Below are positions 7,981 to 17,936 of a DNA stretch of 64,000 nt, one piece after another (within the stretch, counting starts at the first letter, position 1; every line of letters begins with the position of its first letter). The position numbers and the translations under genes were made by a program. This DNA is from JBBQUP01 sp038212305 (lineage in GTDB: Bacteria > Bacteroidota > Bacteroidia > Bacteroidales > Marinilabiliaceae). Location of the stretch: positions 1 to 64,000 of the forward strand of contig JBBQUP010000003.1 in assembly GCA_038212305.1 (NCBI GenBank). Direction: 5' to 3'. The notes beneath the pieces were generated by a model. The model did not search any database, was not told the DNA's origin, and saw only the letters and a list, made by a program, of their open reading frames with translations.

Positions 7981-9309
7981 TTAATTCTCATCCTCATCAC
8001 TCATTAGCGATGCCATTTGTATAGGCATTTCTTTACTTGTTTTGGCTCCCAATTCCTTAATTTTTTCGGCACGGGTTAGCAGGTTGCCCTTGCCAGTAGA
8101 GATTTTTCCCATCACTCCTTCGTAGGTATCATGCAGCGAATCAATGGATTTGCCAATTTTCTCTAAATCAGTTAGTACCGATATGAGTTTATCATACAAC
8201 GCGCCACCTTGACGCGCAATTTCGAGTGCATTACGAGTTTGATTTTCTTGTTTCCAAATACTGGCGATAGTTCGTAAGGTTGCCAACAGTGTGGAAGGAC
8301 TAACCGGAATTATTTTTCGATCCCAAGCGTAGCTAAACAATTCGGCATCGGCTTCAACGGCAGCTGCAAACGAAGCTTCAACGGGGATGAACATTAGTAC
8401 AAATTCGGGTACGTTCATGTTGCGAATGCTGGGATAGTTTTTCTCGCTCAAGGTTTTAACGTGCTTTCTCATGCTCTCTAAATGTTCTTTAAGAGCTATT
8501 TGGCGGGCTTCGTCACTTGGTGCATTCACATAACGCTCATAAGCAATTAATGAAAGTTTCGAGTCGATGATGAGCTTTTTATCTTCTGGAAGGTTAATGA
8601 TTACATCGGGTCGAACATTGTCGCCAACCTCGTTAAATGATGATACTTCGCGGTCATATTCTCGTCCTTTGGTTAAGCCCGATTGTTCCAAAACCCTTTC
8701 GAGAATAAGTTCGCCCCAGTTGCCCATTTTTTTCACATCGCCTTTAAGTGCACGAGTTAAATTATTGGCTTCATCACTAATTCGTTTGTTCAATTCAAAT
8801 AGTTTTTGAACTTCGGCTTGAAGATTCAGCTTATCGCGCAGCTCTTTATCGTAGGTTTCTTCAACTCGCTTTTCGAAAGCCTGAATTTTATCTTTTAAAG
8901 GATTCAGAACATCCGACATTTTTTGTGTTTGATGTAGATGAAATTCCTCACTTCGCTGTTTGAGAACCCGGTTAGCAATGTTCTCGAATTCGGTGGTTAG
9001 TTTTTGTTGAAGTGCCTCAATTTCCTGAATTTTATCCTTGTTAAGTTGTTGTTGATGTGATAATTGTGACTCAAGAGTTGCTTTGATTATAGCTAAATTT
9101 TGGTTCTCACTTTTAATCTGATTTAATTCGAGTTTGTAATTTTCAATATCGTTGGTTAAGCGATCTGATTTTTCAGTTAATAGTGCATTGGAAACCGATA
9201 AGTTTTGGGTTTGGGTTTGAAGATCTTTTTGCTTTGAAAAAAAATATAAAACCGAAAGCAAGATGCCAATGGCGAATCCTCCAGCTAAAATGAACAGATT
9301 TATTAGCAT
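7981..9309 (-). CDS. rmuC: RmuC-family DNA recombination protein
   Basis: RmuC proteins are putative nucleases that limit recombination at inverted repeats. This 442-residue copy has an N-terminal membrane helix (about 3-24), a long coiled coil (about 28-150) and the RmuC domain. The domain carries MGNWGELILERVLEQSGL, VRPDVIINLPEDKKLIIDSK and FVLMFIPVEASFAAA, where the D and K of 'IDSK' match the nuclease-like core. It starts 19 bases after the PAP2-like gene ends, so they form one transcription unit behind rpoN. Confidence 0.95.
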   Translation of the reverse strand: MLINLFILAGGFAIGILLSVLYFFSKQKDLQTQTQNLSVSNALLTEKSDRLTNDIENYKLELNQIKSENQNLAIIKATLESQLSHQQQLNKDKIQEIEALQQKLTTEFENIANRVLKQRSEEFHLHQTQKMSDVLNPLKDKIQAFEKRVEETYDKELRDKLNLQAEVQKLFELNKRISDEANNLTRALKGDVKKMGNWGELILERVLEQSGLTKGREYDREVSSFNEVGDNVRPDVIINLPEDKKLIIDSKLSLIAYERYVNAPSDEARQIALKEHLESMRKHVKTLSEKNYPSIRNMNVPEFVLMFIPVEASFAAAVEADAELFSYAWDRKIIPVSPSTLLATLRTIASIWKQENQTRNALEIARQGGALYDKLISVLTDLEKIGKSIDSLHDTYEGVMGKISTGKGNLLTRAEKIKELGAKTSKEMPIQMASLMSDEDEN

Positions 9310-9328
9310 ATAGCGAGTATTGAGAAGG

Positions 9329-9934
9329 TTATAAAAACGGAATGATTATCATTGGGATAAATCCAATAGCAAATCCAACAAATATTTGCGAAGGATTATG
9401 TGCATTTAAATACAAACGTGCTGATGCTACAAATCCTGCTGCTACAATAGCGATAAGTAAAAAGGGCGAAATGCCTAATCCAAATTTTATTGATAAAATT
9501 AATAGCCCACCAATTACGCCGCTAATTCCGGCCATGTGAAGACTTATTTTCCAGAAAAAAGTGATGATCAATGCTAGATTTAATGATATCAACGATGCAA
9601 GCATGAATTGATAGACAAATAAGGGGAGTTTAAATTTTTGTAAGACAAAATAGCCTATCACGAAAAAAAATCCGGTAATAAAAATGGGTAAAATACGTTC
9701 GCGATGCGATTCCATTTTAAAACTTCGGATAAGTTTAAATTGAGCCAACAGAGGTAAAATACTAAGCGGTAATATGCAAGTACTTACAAAAACAATAAAA
9801 TAAATGAGTAGTGTTACTTGTACAGGCAAAAATGATAAATGAGTACCTGAATTAAATATTAAAAAAAGCCCGAATAAGGGCATTAGCATTGGATGGAAAA
9901 TAATGGAGAGAATAGTGGCTATGGTTCGGTTCAT
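9329..9934 (-). CDS. PAP2-like integral membrane protein
   Basis: This 201-residue protein has about six transmembrane helices. Near the C-terminus SARLYLNAHNPSQIFVGF resembles the third motif of PAP2 phosphatases (SRxxxxxHxxxDVxxG) but has N-P-S-Q in place of the usual D-V pair. The first two PAP2 motifs are not obvious. It may therefore be a non-catalytic or divergent family member; a role in lipid phosphate metabolism is only a guess. Genes of this kind sit beside rpoN in many Bacteroidota. It starts 78 bp downstream of the rpoN stop. Confidence 0.75.
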   Translation of the reverse strand: MNRTIATILSIIFHPMLMPLFGLFLIFNSGTHLSFLPVQVTLLIYFIVFVSTCILPLSILPLLAQFKLIRSFKMESHRERILPIFITGFFFVIGYFVLQKFKLPLFVYQFMLASLISLNLALIITFFWKISLHMAGISGVIGGLLILSIKFGLGISPFLLIAIVAAGFVASARLYLNAHNPSQIFVGFAIGFIPMIIIPFL

Positions 9935-10012
9935 GGTTAAGTTGCTTGTAATTTGTTGTTTAGTCGTTTGATTGGTATGTAAATGGATAACGACTAAATT
10001 TAAAGATCAATG

Positions 10013-11461
10013 CTAAAGTTCTTTACGTAATCGTGCTACGGGGATGTTGAGTTGTTCGCGGTATTTAGCAACCGTTCGTCGAGCAATATTATAAGTTTTA
10101 TCGTTTAAAATTTGCATTAATTGGTCGTCGGTTAGTGGTTTGAGCTTATTTTCATCCGCAATACATTCTTCTAATATTTTTTTTATTTCGCGAGAACTAA
10201 CCTCTTCGCCCGAGTTGGTTTGTAATCCTTCGGAGAAAAAGTACTTGAGCGCGAATATTCCAAAATGAGTTTGTATGTATTTGCTGTTCGATACGCGCGA
10301 AATGGTTGAGATGTCTAAACTTGTCATTTCAGCAATATCTTTTAAAATCATGGGTCGCAATTCCATTTCGTCGCCTTCGACAAAGTATTTCGATTGGTAT
10401 TTTAAAATGGCGTTCATCACATGCAACATGGTATTTTGACGCTGTTTGATGGCATCGATAAACCATTTGGCCGAATCGAGCTTCTGCTTCACAAACATCA
10501 CAGCCTCTTTTTGATCGCGGCTCTGATTTTTTTTGTTGGAGCTATACTCCTGAAGCATTTCGTTGTATGTGTTGCTAATACGCAATTCGGGTAAATTGCG
10601 CGAATTAAGAGAGAGATTAAACGCATCACCTTCCATGTCGAGGATAAAATCGGGGATGATGTGCTGAACCGTTTTGGACATTGGGTTACTGTACGAACTG
10701 CCTGGTTTTGGATTTAGGTGCAAAATTTCGTCGATGGCTTCCTTTAGCTCATCATCTTCTAAACGAAGACGTTTGGTTATTTTATCGTAGTGTTTGCGAG
10801 TAAACTCCTCGAAATGATATCGTAAAACTTTATAAGCTCTTTCAACAATAGGATCCGATAAATCTTTACGAGCCAATTGCAGAACTAAACACTCCTGTAG
10901 ATCTCGAGCAGCCACGCCTGGAGGATCAAAATCCTGCACAATTTCAAGTACATCAAGCGCTTCACGTTCATCAATTTCTATGTTACGAGCAAAAGCCAGA
11001 TCGTCGATTATTTCATCAATCTCGCGTCGCAGATATCCATCTTCATCAATGTTTCCAATGATATACTCAGCAATTTCGCGCTGACGATCGTTTAATATTC
11101 GCAAGCCAAGTTGCGACGTTAAGTTTTCGTGAAACGAAGTACCAGTTGAAAATGGTATGTCTTCGTGTTTATCGTCCTTCGAATAGTTACGTTCTTGTAG
11201 TTTGTAAGCTGGAATGTCATCGTTTTGAAGATAATCATCGATGGTCATTTCATCTTTCTCAATATCTTGTTCCGGGACATCGGGTTCATCCGAATCGGGA
11301 TCCGATTCCTGATGCTCCATTTCAAGTACTGGGTTTTCTTCCATCTCTTGTTTTATGCGCTGTTCGAGCTGCATAGTAGGAATCTCAAGCAGTTTTATCA
11401 CCTGTATTTGCAACGGTGATAATTTTTGAAGTAGTTTCTGCTGTAGTGATTGTTTTAACAT
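10013..11461 (-). CDS. rpoN: RNA polymerase sigma-54 factor
   Basis: RpoN directs RNA polymerase to -24/-12 promoters and needs AAA+ activators. The glutamine/leucine-rich region I opens the protein (LKQSLQQKLLQKLSPLQIQV), followed by an acidic region II (about 45-95) and the core-binding domain. The C-terminal RpoN box ARRTVAKYRE is intact at about 460-469. Length is 482 residues. No sigma-54 activator is in the window; the NarL-type regulator at 59569 lacks an AAA+ domain. A -7-like box at 11506-11513 may give rpoN its own promoter downstream of the asnS terminator. Confidence 0.97.
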   Translation of the reverse strand: MLKQSLQQKLLQKLSPLQIQVIKLLEIPTMQLEQRIKQEMEENPVLEMEHQESDPDSDEPDVPEQDIEKDEMTIDDYLQNDDIPAYKLQERNYSKDDKHEDIPFSTGTSFHENLTSQLGLRILNDRQREIAEYIIGNIDEDGYLRREIDEIIDDLAFARNIEIDEREALDVLEIVQDFDPPGVAARDLQECLVLQLARKDLSDPIVERAYKVLRYHFEEFTRKHYDKITKRLRLEDDELKEAIDEILHLNPKPGSSYSNPMSKTVQHIIPDFILDMEGDAFNLSLNSRNLPELRISNTYNEMLQEYSSNKKNQSRDQKEAVMFVKQKLDSAKWFIDAIKQRQNTMLHVMNAILKYQSKYFVEGDEMELRPMILKDIAEMTSLDISTISRVSNSKYIQTHFGIFALKYFFSEGLQTNSGEEVSSREIKKILEECIADENKLKPLTDDQLMQILNDKTYNIARRTVAKYREQLNIPVARLRKEL

Positions 11462-11505
11462 GATTCCTTTATTTCGCCTGCTAGATAGTATGTTATCCGT
11501 ACTTA

Positions 11506-11513
11506 CAAAACTA
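11506..11513 (-). promoter_or_regulatory. Putative -7 element for rpoN
   Basis: The minus strand reads TAGTTTTG, matching TAnnTTTG, 44 bases from the rpoN ATG and just downstream of the asnS terminator. Confidence 0.35.
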
Positions 11514-11544
11514 CGGTTTTTATGGTTAACCCCACTAATTATTT

Positions 11545-11577
11545 ACAACAAAAAACCGGGCTGATAAACCCGGTTGA
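11545..11577 (-). terminator. Intrinsic terminator of asnS
   Basis: ACCGGG (11555-11560) and CCCGGT (11569-11574) form a stem around CTGATAAA. On the minus strand the stem is followed by a run of T (the A-run at 11550-11554 on plus). It lies 7 bases past the asnS stop. Confidence 0.8.
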
Positions 11578-11583
11578 ATCGTA

Positions 11584-13023
11584 TTAAAACTCAGCATTTT
11601 TAGGTGTTCGAGGAAATGGAATCACATCACGGATATTTCCCATTCCAGTAACAAATAGCATCATTCGTTCGAACCCTAAGCCAAAACCACTATGAGGAAC
11701 TGCTCCAAATTTACGGGTGTCTAAGTACCACCACATCTCATCGGTTGGGATATTCATTTCGGCCATTCGAGCTACTAATTTGTCGTAGTTTTCTTCGCGT
11801 TGCGAACCGCCAATAATTTCACCAATCTGTGGGAAGAGAACATCCATGGCACGTACCGTTTTATTATCGCTGTTCAACTTCATGTAAAAAGCCTTAATCT
11901 CTTTAGGATAATCGGTTAAAATAACCGGTTTTTTAAAGTGTTTCTCAACTAAAAATCGCTCGTGCTCCGATTGCAAATCACTTCCATAACCTGTAATAGG
12001 ATATTTAAATTGGCCCTTTTTATTGGGTTTCGAATCTTTTAATATTGCTATAGCTTCAGTATAGGTCAATCGAACAAAATCGTTTTCAAGAACAAATCTT
12101 AGTTTTTCAATTAGCTCAAGTGAACGCTCTTCTTCTTTTTTCCCTTTCTCTTCTTCAATTAATCGAGCACTTAAAAACTTCAAATCATCCATGCAATTTT
12201 CAAGAGCCGACTTGATGAGGAATTTCAAAAACTCTTCGGCCAAATCCATGTTATCATCTAACTCGTAAAAAGCCATTTCAGGTTCAATCATCCAAAATTC
12301 GGCTAAGTGGCGAGATGTATTTGAGTTTTCGGCTCTGAAGGTTGGACCAAATGTATAAATTTCGCTTAGCGCCATGGCTGCTAATTCGCCTTCGAGTTGT
12401 CCCGAAACGGTTAAGTTGGCAGCTTTACCAAAGAAATCCTGAGTGTAATCAATCTCCCCATTTTCGTTACGAGCAGGTTTATTCATATTTAAGGTAGTGA
12501 CCTGAAACATTTCGCCAGCACCCTCTGCATCCGATGCTGTAATAATAGGGGTGTGGATGTTAACAAATCCTTTTTTGGTGAAAAATTGGTGCACTGCAAA
12601 TATCATAGTATGTCGAATGCGTGCAATGGCGCTAAATGTACTGGTTCGAAAACGCAAATGTGCATTTTCACGCAAGAATTCCAATGAGTGTTTTTTAGGT
12701 TGAAGAGGATATTCGTTCACATCGCATAACCCAATTACTTCTATTGTTTGTGCTTGTAATTCAACGTTTTGACCTTCGCCTTGCGATAAAGACAAAGTGC
12801 CTTTTACTGATATTGAAGCACCAGTAGTCACTTGTTTTAAAAGCTCCTCGCCCAGTTTTTCAACATCGGCAACAATTTGAAGGTTGTTTATGGTTGAACC
12901 ATCGTTGAGTGCAATAAAATTAACCTGCTTATTTCCACGGCGAGTGCGAACCCATCCTTTAACAACTAATTCTTTACCTGCTTCGGTTGATTTTAGAACA
13001 TCAACAATTTTTACTCGTTTCAT
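11584..13023 (-). CDS. asnS: Asparaginyl-tRNA synthetase
   Basis: AsnRS charges tRNA-Asn with asparagine. The N-terminal OB-fold anticodon-binding domain (about 1-110) contains [20 protein letters not shown]. The class II core has motif 2 [20 protein letters not shown] and motif 3 [15 protein letters not shown] near the C-terminus. I chose the ATG at 13023 ([10 protein letters not shown]) over an upstream in-frame ATG at 13050, because family proteins start close to the OB fold. The order asnS-rpoN is shared with many Bacteroidota. A terminator follows directly. Confidence 0.97.
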   Translation of the reverse strand: MKRVKIVDVLKSTEAGKELVVKGWVRTRRGNKQVNFIALNDGSTINNLQIVADVEKLGEELLKQVTTGASISVKGTLSLSQGEGQNVELQAQTIEVIGLCDVNEYPLQPKKHSLEFLRENAHLRFRTSTFSAIARIRHTMIFAVHQFFTKKGFVNIHTPIITASDAEGAGEMFQVTTLNMNKPARNENGEIDYTQDFFGKAANLTVSGQLEGELAAMALSEIYTFGPTFRAENSNTSRHLAEFWMIEPEMAFYELDDNMDLAEEFLKFLIKSALENCMDDLKFLSARLIEEEKGKKEEERSLELIEKLRFVLENDFVRLTYTEAIAILKDSKPNKKGQFKYPITGYGSDLQSEHERFLVEKHFKKPVILTDYPKEIKAFYMKLNSDNKTVRAMDVLFPQIGEIIGGSQREENYDKLVARMAEMNIPTDEMWWYLDTRKFGAVPHSGFGLGFERMMLFVTGMGNIRDVIPFPRTPKNAEF

Positions 13024-13197
13024 TTGTATAAAGTTAAATATGAGATCCAAGTATTAAGTATCAAGATTAAAAAAGTAACAATCAGTTACGTTTATTAATC
13101 GCTTTCGAATTAATTGCCTTGGTCATTTATGTTTTGTTGCTTAATTATTAAAGGCTGTAAAAATAATGATTTGTTTGTTTAGGTAGTCATTCAAAAC

Positions 13198-13230
13198 AAA
13201 AAAAACCGGAATTCTGTTTCCGGTTTTAGT
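13198..13230 (-). terminator. Terminator downstream of the 13252-14034 gene
   Basis: AAACCGGAA and TTCCGGTTT face each other around a short loop. On the minus strand a run of eight T follows. T-rich sequence on the plus side (TTTTAGTTTTTT) means it could also work in the other direction. Confidence 0.75.
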
Positions 13231-13251
13231 TTTTTAGTATGTTTTGCGATA

Positions 13252-14034
13252 TTATTTTTTTGTGAATCGCTCCATTTTATTGTCGTAGTTCAAATAGTAC
13301 TTACCTTTTTGCAATCCATTTACTTTAATTGTATTGCCATATCCTTTGAAAACAATTCCTCCAAACTCATCATAAATTTCGTACATGGTTTGTGCCGAAA
13401 ACGTAATAACATCATCAACTCTATCAGGAGTAAATGTTACCTCTGGTATTTTTGCATCGGTATTGATCTCAGGAGAATAGCGTGTTTTATTTTTCGAATC
13501 GGTTTGTTTTACTCTAAACCGATTTTCACCAGAGTTAAGTCGTACTAGTATGCCATACGAATTAGTGGCAGCAGATCCTTTGCCTTCAAGCTGACCTACT
13601 CGAACCCATTTGTTCCAGCGAAATTGTTCCACAATAAAGGGAAGAGTTCCAGCTTCTCCAGTTGTATTCCAAGTAAGTTTATCTCCATCGAGCTTAATAT
13701 TTTGAACTTGAAATGTTGCTCTGGCATCTAAAACTTCAGGATTTAATACTTTGGGCAGGCAATCATCTTTATAACGAAGAGCCACAATAACGGGTTGCCC
13801 AATTGAAAAACTATAAACCGATAGGTTAACTTCAAAAGCACTTGAGTTAATTTCATCGGTAGTAGTTAGGCCATTTACAGTTACCTCATAAATACAAAAA
13901 CCTACTCCTGACGAGGCAAACGGATTTTTAACGTAAAGGTTTTCACCTTGAAAAGTTCCGCGAAGAACCATCTCTCCAGCCGATGCAGAGACAACAATTA
14001 GTAAGAGGAGCAACTGTAGTAAAATTCTTTTCAT
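13252..14034 (-). CDS. Secreted protein with a possible T9SS C-terminal sorting signal
   Basis: I do not recognise a catalytic family. The ATG at 14034 gives MKRILLQLLLLLIVVSASAG, a clean signal peptide; an upstream in-frame ATG at 14091 would bury it. The 260-residue protein is beta-rich. Its end, from about residue 215, has MYEIYDEFGGIVFKGYG, then VNGLQKGKYYLNYDN and a lysine-rich tail (MERFTKK). This pattern resembles the type A C-terminal domain of type IX secretion cargo ('G.Y.L....KKF.KK'). With porQ and gldA nearby, T9SS export is plausible but unproven. Confidence 0.7.
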   Translation of the reverse strand: MKRILLQLLLLLIVVSASAGEMVLRGTFQGENLYVKNPFASSGVGFCIYEVTVNGLTTTDEINSSAFEVNLSVYSFSIGQPVIVALRYKDDCLPKVLNPEVLDARATFQVQNIKLDGDKLTWNTTGEAGTLPFIVEQFRWNKWVRVGQLEGKGSAATNSYGILVRLNSGENRFRVKQTDSKNKTRYSPEINTDAKIPEVTFTPDRVDDVITFSAQTMYEIYDEFGGIVFKGYGNTIKVNGLQKGKYYLNYDNKMERFTKK

Positions 14035-14158
14035 GAATATTTTGCTAAATTTTGGGTTATGCAATTTATAAAAACATCGTTTATCAACCAAAATTATTGT
14101 ATCACTTCACTTTAAAAATACATCTTTTTTATGAAATGTTTTGATGAACGACAATTTT

Positions 14159-16030
14159 TTATTGTGGATCAACCCAATCACCATTCTCTTTTATCAATAA
14201 AATCAGCTCTCCGACTGCTTCTTGAGCCGGAATATTTTTTTTGATCGCTTCCTTTTTTTGGAAGAGTGTTACTTTACCCTGTCCCGATCCAATGTATCCA
14301 TAATCGGCATCGGCCATTTCGCCAACACCGTTAACAATACATCCCATTATGCCAATTTTTAAGCCTTTTAAGTGCGATGTTTTTTCTTTTATTATGGCGT
14401 TAACCTTTTGAATATCAAACAATGTACGTCCACATCCGGGACATGATATGAAATCGGTTTTGGTGAATCTCTCTCTTGCTGCTTGTAAAATTCCCAGTTG
14501 TGTAGAGGTAACTTCACTCGCTGAAAGATACGGATTTGTTACAAAGAGTCCATCAATTAACCCATCAATTAAAAGTAAGCCGGTATCGATTGAGGTTTTA
14601 AGCTGAAAATCTTCTAATAATTTGTCGCCATAAGTATGATTTATGATAATAGGTGATTGGATATTTAAACCATGCAATACGCCTATAAATGCTCGAATAG
14701 ATGCAACCCGATTACGGTGGCTGGTAGTTAAAACCAAGATAGACTGCAAATTGAACTTTTGAGATGATAGAGCTGATGAATTTATTTTATCCACATCAAT
14801 TAAAACAAAATTGGGGCCGACTAAATCGGATGTGTATTGCTCGAAATTGATAAGCGGATATATATTATGCTGTGAATCAGTATTTAACCATATCGAATAA
14901 GGTACAATCGCTTTTAAATCATATTTTTCAACCAAATGTAATTCCCTATCACTCGATAAAAAAACATAATCGGGAATTGGGTGTCCGGATTTTCCTAAAT
15001 CGGTTTCTGATGATATAGATTGAATTACAATGGGGACTTTTCTACCTCCAATATTTAAAACTGCTTGTGTATGTTGACGTTGATACGAATAGGCATTGTA
15101 TTTTGGCCCTTGCAAATGATTAACTTCGGGTGTGTTGGTTAGCAGATTAACATAGTTGATTAGTTTTTTTGCAACAGGAATTTCCATTTCAGGATCTTCC
15201 GTTAGCGAAACTCGAATGGTATCGCCTATTCCATCCACTAATAATGCACCAATTCCAACTGCCGATTTTATTCGACCATCTTCACCATTTCCGGCTTCGG
15301 TTACGCCTAAGTGCAATGGAAAGCTCATTCCATCGGATTGCATAGTGGCTACTAACAATCGTACGGTATGCACCATTATACGAGTATTACTGGCCTTGAT
15401 GCTTAACACAATTTGATCGAAATCAACTTCCCTGCAAATACGAAGGTATTCCATGCAAGCCTCAACCATTCCTTGGGGCGTATCGCCATATCGACTCATG
15501 ATTCGATCAGATAGCGATCCATGATTAGTGCCTATGCGAATAGCTGTATGGTGTTTTTTACAAATGTCTAAAAATGGAATTAGTTTTTCTCGAATTACCG
15601 CTATGCCTTCGTTCCAAGCTTTATCCGAAGTATCAATGTCTTTAAATAATTTAGCTCCATCAGCAAAATTCCCTGGGTTAATGCGCACTTTCTCAACATA
15701 GTTGGCAGCTATTTCGGCAGCATTGGGGTTGAAATGTATGTCGGCAACTAATGGTGTATGATATCCTTTTTTAGTGAGAAGTTGCTTTATGTTTTCAAGG
15801 TTTTGGGCTTCGCGGCTACCTTGGGCAGTTATGCGAACCAGTTCCCCTCCGTTGTTAATTATTTTAATGGATTGCTCAACGGTTGCCTCAGTATCTAACG
15901 TATTGGTAGTGGTCATCGACTGCAATCGGATGGGATTTTCTCCACCCATAGCAACCGAACCAATTTTAACCTCAACAGTTTTACTACGATTGTATTTAAA
16001 TAAGTTTTGACAATAGTCAGGTAACTTCAT
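14159..16030 (-). CDS. ispG: 4-hydroxy-3-methylbut-2-en-1-yl diphosphate synthase, large form
   Basis: IspG (GcpE) converts MEcPP to HMBPP with a [4Fe-4S] cluster. This copy has 623 residues, against roughly 370 in E. coli. The TIM-barrel half begins with RSKTVEVKIGSVAMGGENPI and holds LVADIHFNP. The C-terminal cluster domain has CPGCGRTLFD (near 535) and GIMGCIVNGVGEMADADYGY (near 570). Between them, about residues 290-510, lies the extra domain seen in plant, Chlamydia and Bacteroidota enzymes. A -7 box at 16051-16058 lies 21 bases upstream of the ATG. It supplies the substrate of IspH (2042-2920). Confidence 0.97.
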   Translation of the reverse strand: MKLPDYCQNLFKYNRSKTVEVKIGSVAMGGENPIRLQSMTTTNTLDTEATVEQSIKIINNGGELVRITAQGSREAQNLENIKQLLTKKGYHTPLVADIHFNPNAAEIAANYVEKVRINPGNFADGAKLFKDIDTSDKAWNEGIAVIREKLIPFLDICKKHHTAIRIGTNHGSLSDRIMSRYGDTPQGMVEACMEYLRICREVDFDQIVLSIKASNTRIMVHTVRLLVATMQSDGMSFPLHLGVTEAGNGEDGRIKSAVGIGALLVDGIGDTIRVSLTEDPEMEIPVAKKLINYVNLLTNTPEVNHLQGPKYNAYSYQRQHTQAVLNIGGRKVPIVIQSISSETDLGKSGHPIPDYVFLSSDRELHLVEKYDLKAIVPYSIWLNTDSQHNIYPLINFEQYTSDLVGPNFVLIDVDKINSSALSSQKFNLQSILVLTTSHRNRVASIRAFIGVLHGLNIQSPIIINHTYGDKLLEDFQLKTSIDTGLLLIDGLIDGLFVTNPYLSASEVTSTQLGILQAARERFTKTDFISCPGCGRTLFDIQKVNAIIKEKTSHLKGLKIGIMGCIVNGVGEMADADYGYIGSGQGKVTLFQKKEAIKKNIPAQEAVGELILLIKENGDWVDPQ

Positions 16031-16050
16031 AATAGGCCTATTTTGTTTTG

Positions 16051-16058
16051 CAAAGGTA
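16051..16058 (-). promoter_or_regulatory. Putative -7 element for ispG
   Basis: The minus strand reads TACCTTTG, an exact TAnnTTTG match followed by CAAAACAAAA, 21 bases from the ispG ATG. Confidence 0.5.
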
Positions 16059-16199
16059 AAAAGGTACTTGGATATTAAAAAGATAAATTTTATACAAAAG
16101 TTTGGTTCAAACTATGAAGATATTTTTTTAACTATTGCGACAAATTTATGAAATAGTAAGAATGAATTGAAAATATACTAAGAAGAAAACGGAAGTTAT

Positions 16200-16207
16200 T
16201 ACCTTTG
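16200..16207 (+). promoter_or_regulatory. Putative -7 element for gldA
   Basis: TACCTTTG matches TAnnTTTG and lies 23 bases before the gldA ATG. It and the ispG box form a divergent promoter region. Confidence 0.5.
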
Positions 16208-16230
16208 ATTTGAATTGAGAATATGGAATT

Positions 16231-17139
16231 ATGTCGCTAGAAATTATTCGGGTTAATAAATTTTATGGCACACAGCAAGCGCTGAATGAGGTGTCGTTTT
16301 CGGTATCGGCAGGTGAAATTGTGGGATTTTTGGGTCCCAATGGTGCTGGCAAAACGTCAATGATGAAAATCATTACGGGTAACTTAATGAAAAACTCGGG
16401 AACAGTAAATGTTTGCGGAATGGATATTGACACTCATAGTTTTGATATTCGAAAAAAAATAGGCTATCTACCTGAAAATAATCCTTTGTATTTGGATATT
16501 TATGTCATTGAGTATTTAATGATGGTGGCTCGGTTGTATAAGGTTAGTCAACCCCAAAAACGAATTGATGAGCTTATTGAGAAGACTGGCTTAACTCAAG
16601 AGTGCCGTAAGAAAATTGGTGCATTATCGAAAGGATATCGACAGCGAGTTGGTTTAGCTCAGGCTTTGTTGCCCAATCCCGAAGTACTTATTCTCGATGA
16701 ACCAACAACAGGCTTGGATCCGAATCAAGTAGCTGGAGTGCGCGAGTTAATACGTGAAGTGGGTCGTGAAAAAACGGTTATTCTATCCACCCATATTATG
16801 CAAGAAGTACAAGCCATTTGCGAACGAGTTGTTATTCTAAATCAGGGGATTGTGGTTGCCAATGAGCGAGTTGATAATTTAGATGCTACCCTCAAGCAAT
16901 CGAGCGATATTGTATTTGTAGAGTTTAGTTCGGCTATAGATGTTAATCAATTAAAGCAAATAACTGGAGTGGGTCAAATTGATGTTGTTTCGCCAGCATC
17001 GTTTAAAATTACTGCATTAAGCGATATACGTTCAGAATTATTTAGGTTCGCAGTTTCTCAAAACATCGAAATTCTGACACTTCAGCGCGAAAAACGATCC
17101 ATGGAAGAGGTGTTCCGTTTGTTGACCACCCTTGCTTAA
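16231..17139 (+). CDS. gldA: GldA-type ABC transporter ATP-binding protein
   Basis: This 302-residue ABC ATPase has Walker A GPNGAGKTS at about 35-43, signature LSKGYRQRVGLAQ near 133, Walker B VLILDEPTTGLD near 152 and the switch STHIMQEVQA. Length and sequence, including the C-terminal regulatory extension from about 215, fit GldA, the ATPase of the GldA-GldF-GldG gliding-motility exporter. Neither gldF nor gldG is adjacent; in many Bacteroidota they are elsewhere. Its stop overlaps that of pdxH on the other strand within TTAA at 17136-17139. Confidence 0.85.
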   Translation: MSLEIIRVNKFYGTQQALNEVSFSVSAGEIVGFLGPNGAGKTSMMKIITGNLMKNSGTVNVCGMDIDTHSFDIRKKIGYLPENNPLYLDIYVIEYLMMVARLYKVSQPQKRIDELIEKTGLTQECRKKIGALSKGYRQRVGLAQALLPNPEVLILDEPTTGLDPNQVAGVRELIREVGREKTVILSTHIMQEVQAICERVVILNQGIVVANERVDNLDATLKQSSDIVFVEFSSAIDVNQLKQITGVGQIDVVSPASFKITALSDIRSELFRFAVSQNIEILTLQREKRSMEEVFRLLTTLA

Positions 17140-17774
17140 GGTGCTAAACGGTTAAGATTCCATCCATCTTGAGTTTTATGATATTCAAATCGATCGTGTA
17201 AGCGTCCGGTTCGGCCTTGCCAAAATTCAATACGTGTTGGAACTAATTCAAAACCACCCCAGTAAGGTGGACGAGGAATGGGTTTATCGACAAATTGCTT
17301 TTCCAGTTTTTTATATTGCTCCTCCAACGATCTACGATTTTCAATGGTTTTACTTTGGTAAGAAGCCCAAGTACCTATTTGACTTTCACGAGATCGAATT
17401 TCGAAGTAACCATCCGAAAGGTAATTTTCAACTTTATGTATTTCACCTTCAATGCGTATTTGTCTTTCAAGCTCAGGCCAAAAAAACGTGGTTGCAGCAA
17501 GCGGATTAACAGCTATTTCCTTGCCTTTTCGACTATCGTAATTGGTGAAAAAACGAATGCCTGTTAATGCCACCTCTTTAAGTAAAACAATTCGGCACGA
17601 TGGTTGCCCAAATTCGTTTACGGTAGCTAGAGCCATAGCCGAAGGTTCATTAACCTCTTCATCAATAACTTGTTCGAGCCAATTGTTAAACAATTCCATT
17701 GGATTATAGGGCATATCATTACGCGATAAAGTATATTTCCGATAATCATTCTGTAGTCCAGGTATAATAGACAT
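17136..17774 (-). CDS. pdxH: Pyridoxamine 5'-phosphate oxidase
   Basis: PdxH oxidises pyridoxine or pyridoxamine phosphate to pyridoxal 5'-phosphate using FMN. FMN-binding segments include AMALATVNEFGQPSCRIVLL, YDSRKGKEIAVNP and, at the C-terminus, EFWQGRTGRLHDRFEY plus the terminal WNLNRLAP. The 212-residue length is normal. It converges on gldA with a 4-base overlap of stop codons, leaving no room for a separate terminator. Confidence 0.96.
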   Translation of the reverse strand: MSIIPGLQNDYRKYTLSRNDMPYNPMELFNNWLEQVIDEEVNEPSAMALATVNEFGQPSCRIVLLKEVALTGIRFFTNYDSRKGKEIAVNPLAATTFFWPELERQIRIEGEIHKVENYLSDGYFEIRSRESQIGTWASYQSKTIENRRSLEEQYKKLEKQFVDKPIPRPPYWGGFELVPTRIEFWQGRTGRLHDRFEYHKTQDGWNLNRLAP

Positions 17775-17794
17775 AAAGCAAAGTTTTTTTAATT

Positions 17795-17936
17795 AGTCTT
17801 TGTCAAGAATACTCCAAATACTGCGTTATTCTCATTTTGAAAACAGTTATTCACATAAGTCAACTCCTTGATTTTCAAAGCTTCGAAAGCTTTGTCTTTG
17901 AAGCCTTCTTGACAAAGACAGTGAAAAGTGGAGTTT
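17795..17936 (+). repeat. Dispersed intergenic repeat family A, copy 1
   Basis: About 142 bp, closely similar to 28957-29098 and, in reverse orientation, to 33371-33476. The ends carry an inverted repeat: GTCTTTGTCAAGAA near 17796 and TTCTTGACAAAGAC near 17908-17919, giving a MITE-like shape. It encodes no protein. Confidence 0.8.

Noticed and set aside
17136..17139. gldA/pdxH overlap as an assembly error or fusion
   Set aside because: Both proteins end at their normal C-termini; the palindromic TTAA simply supplies both stop codons.
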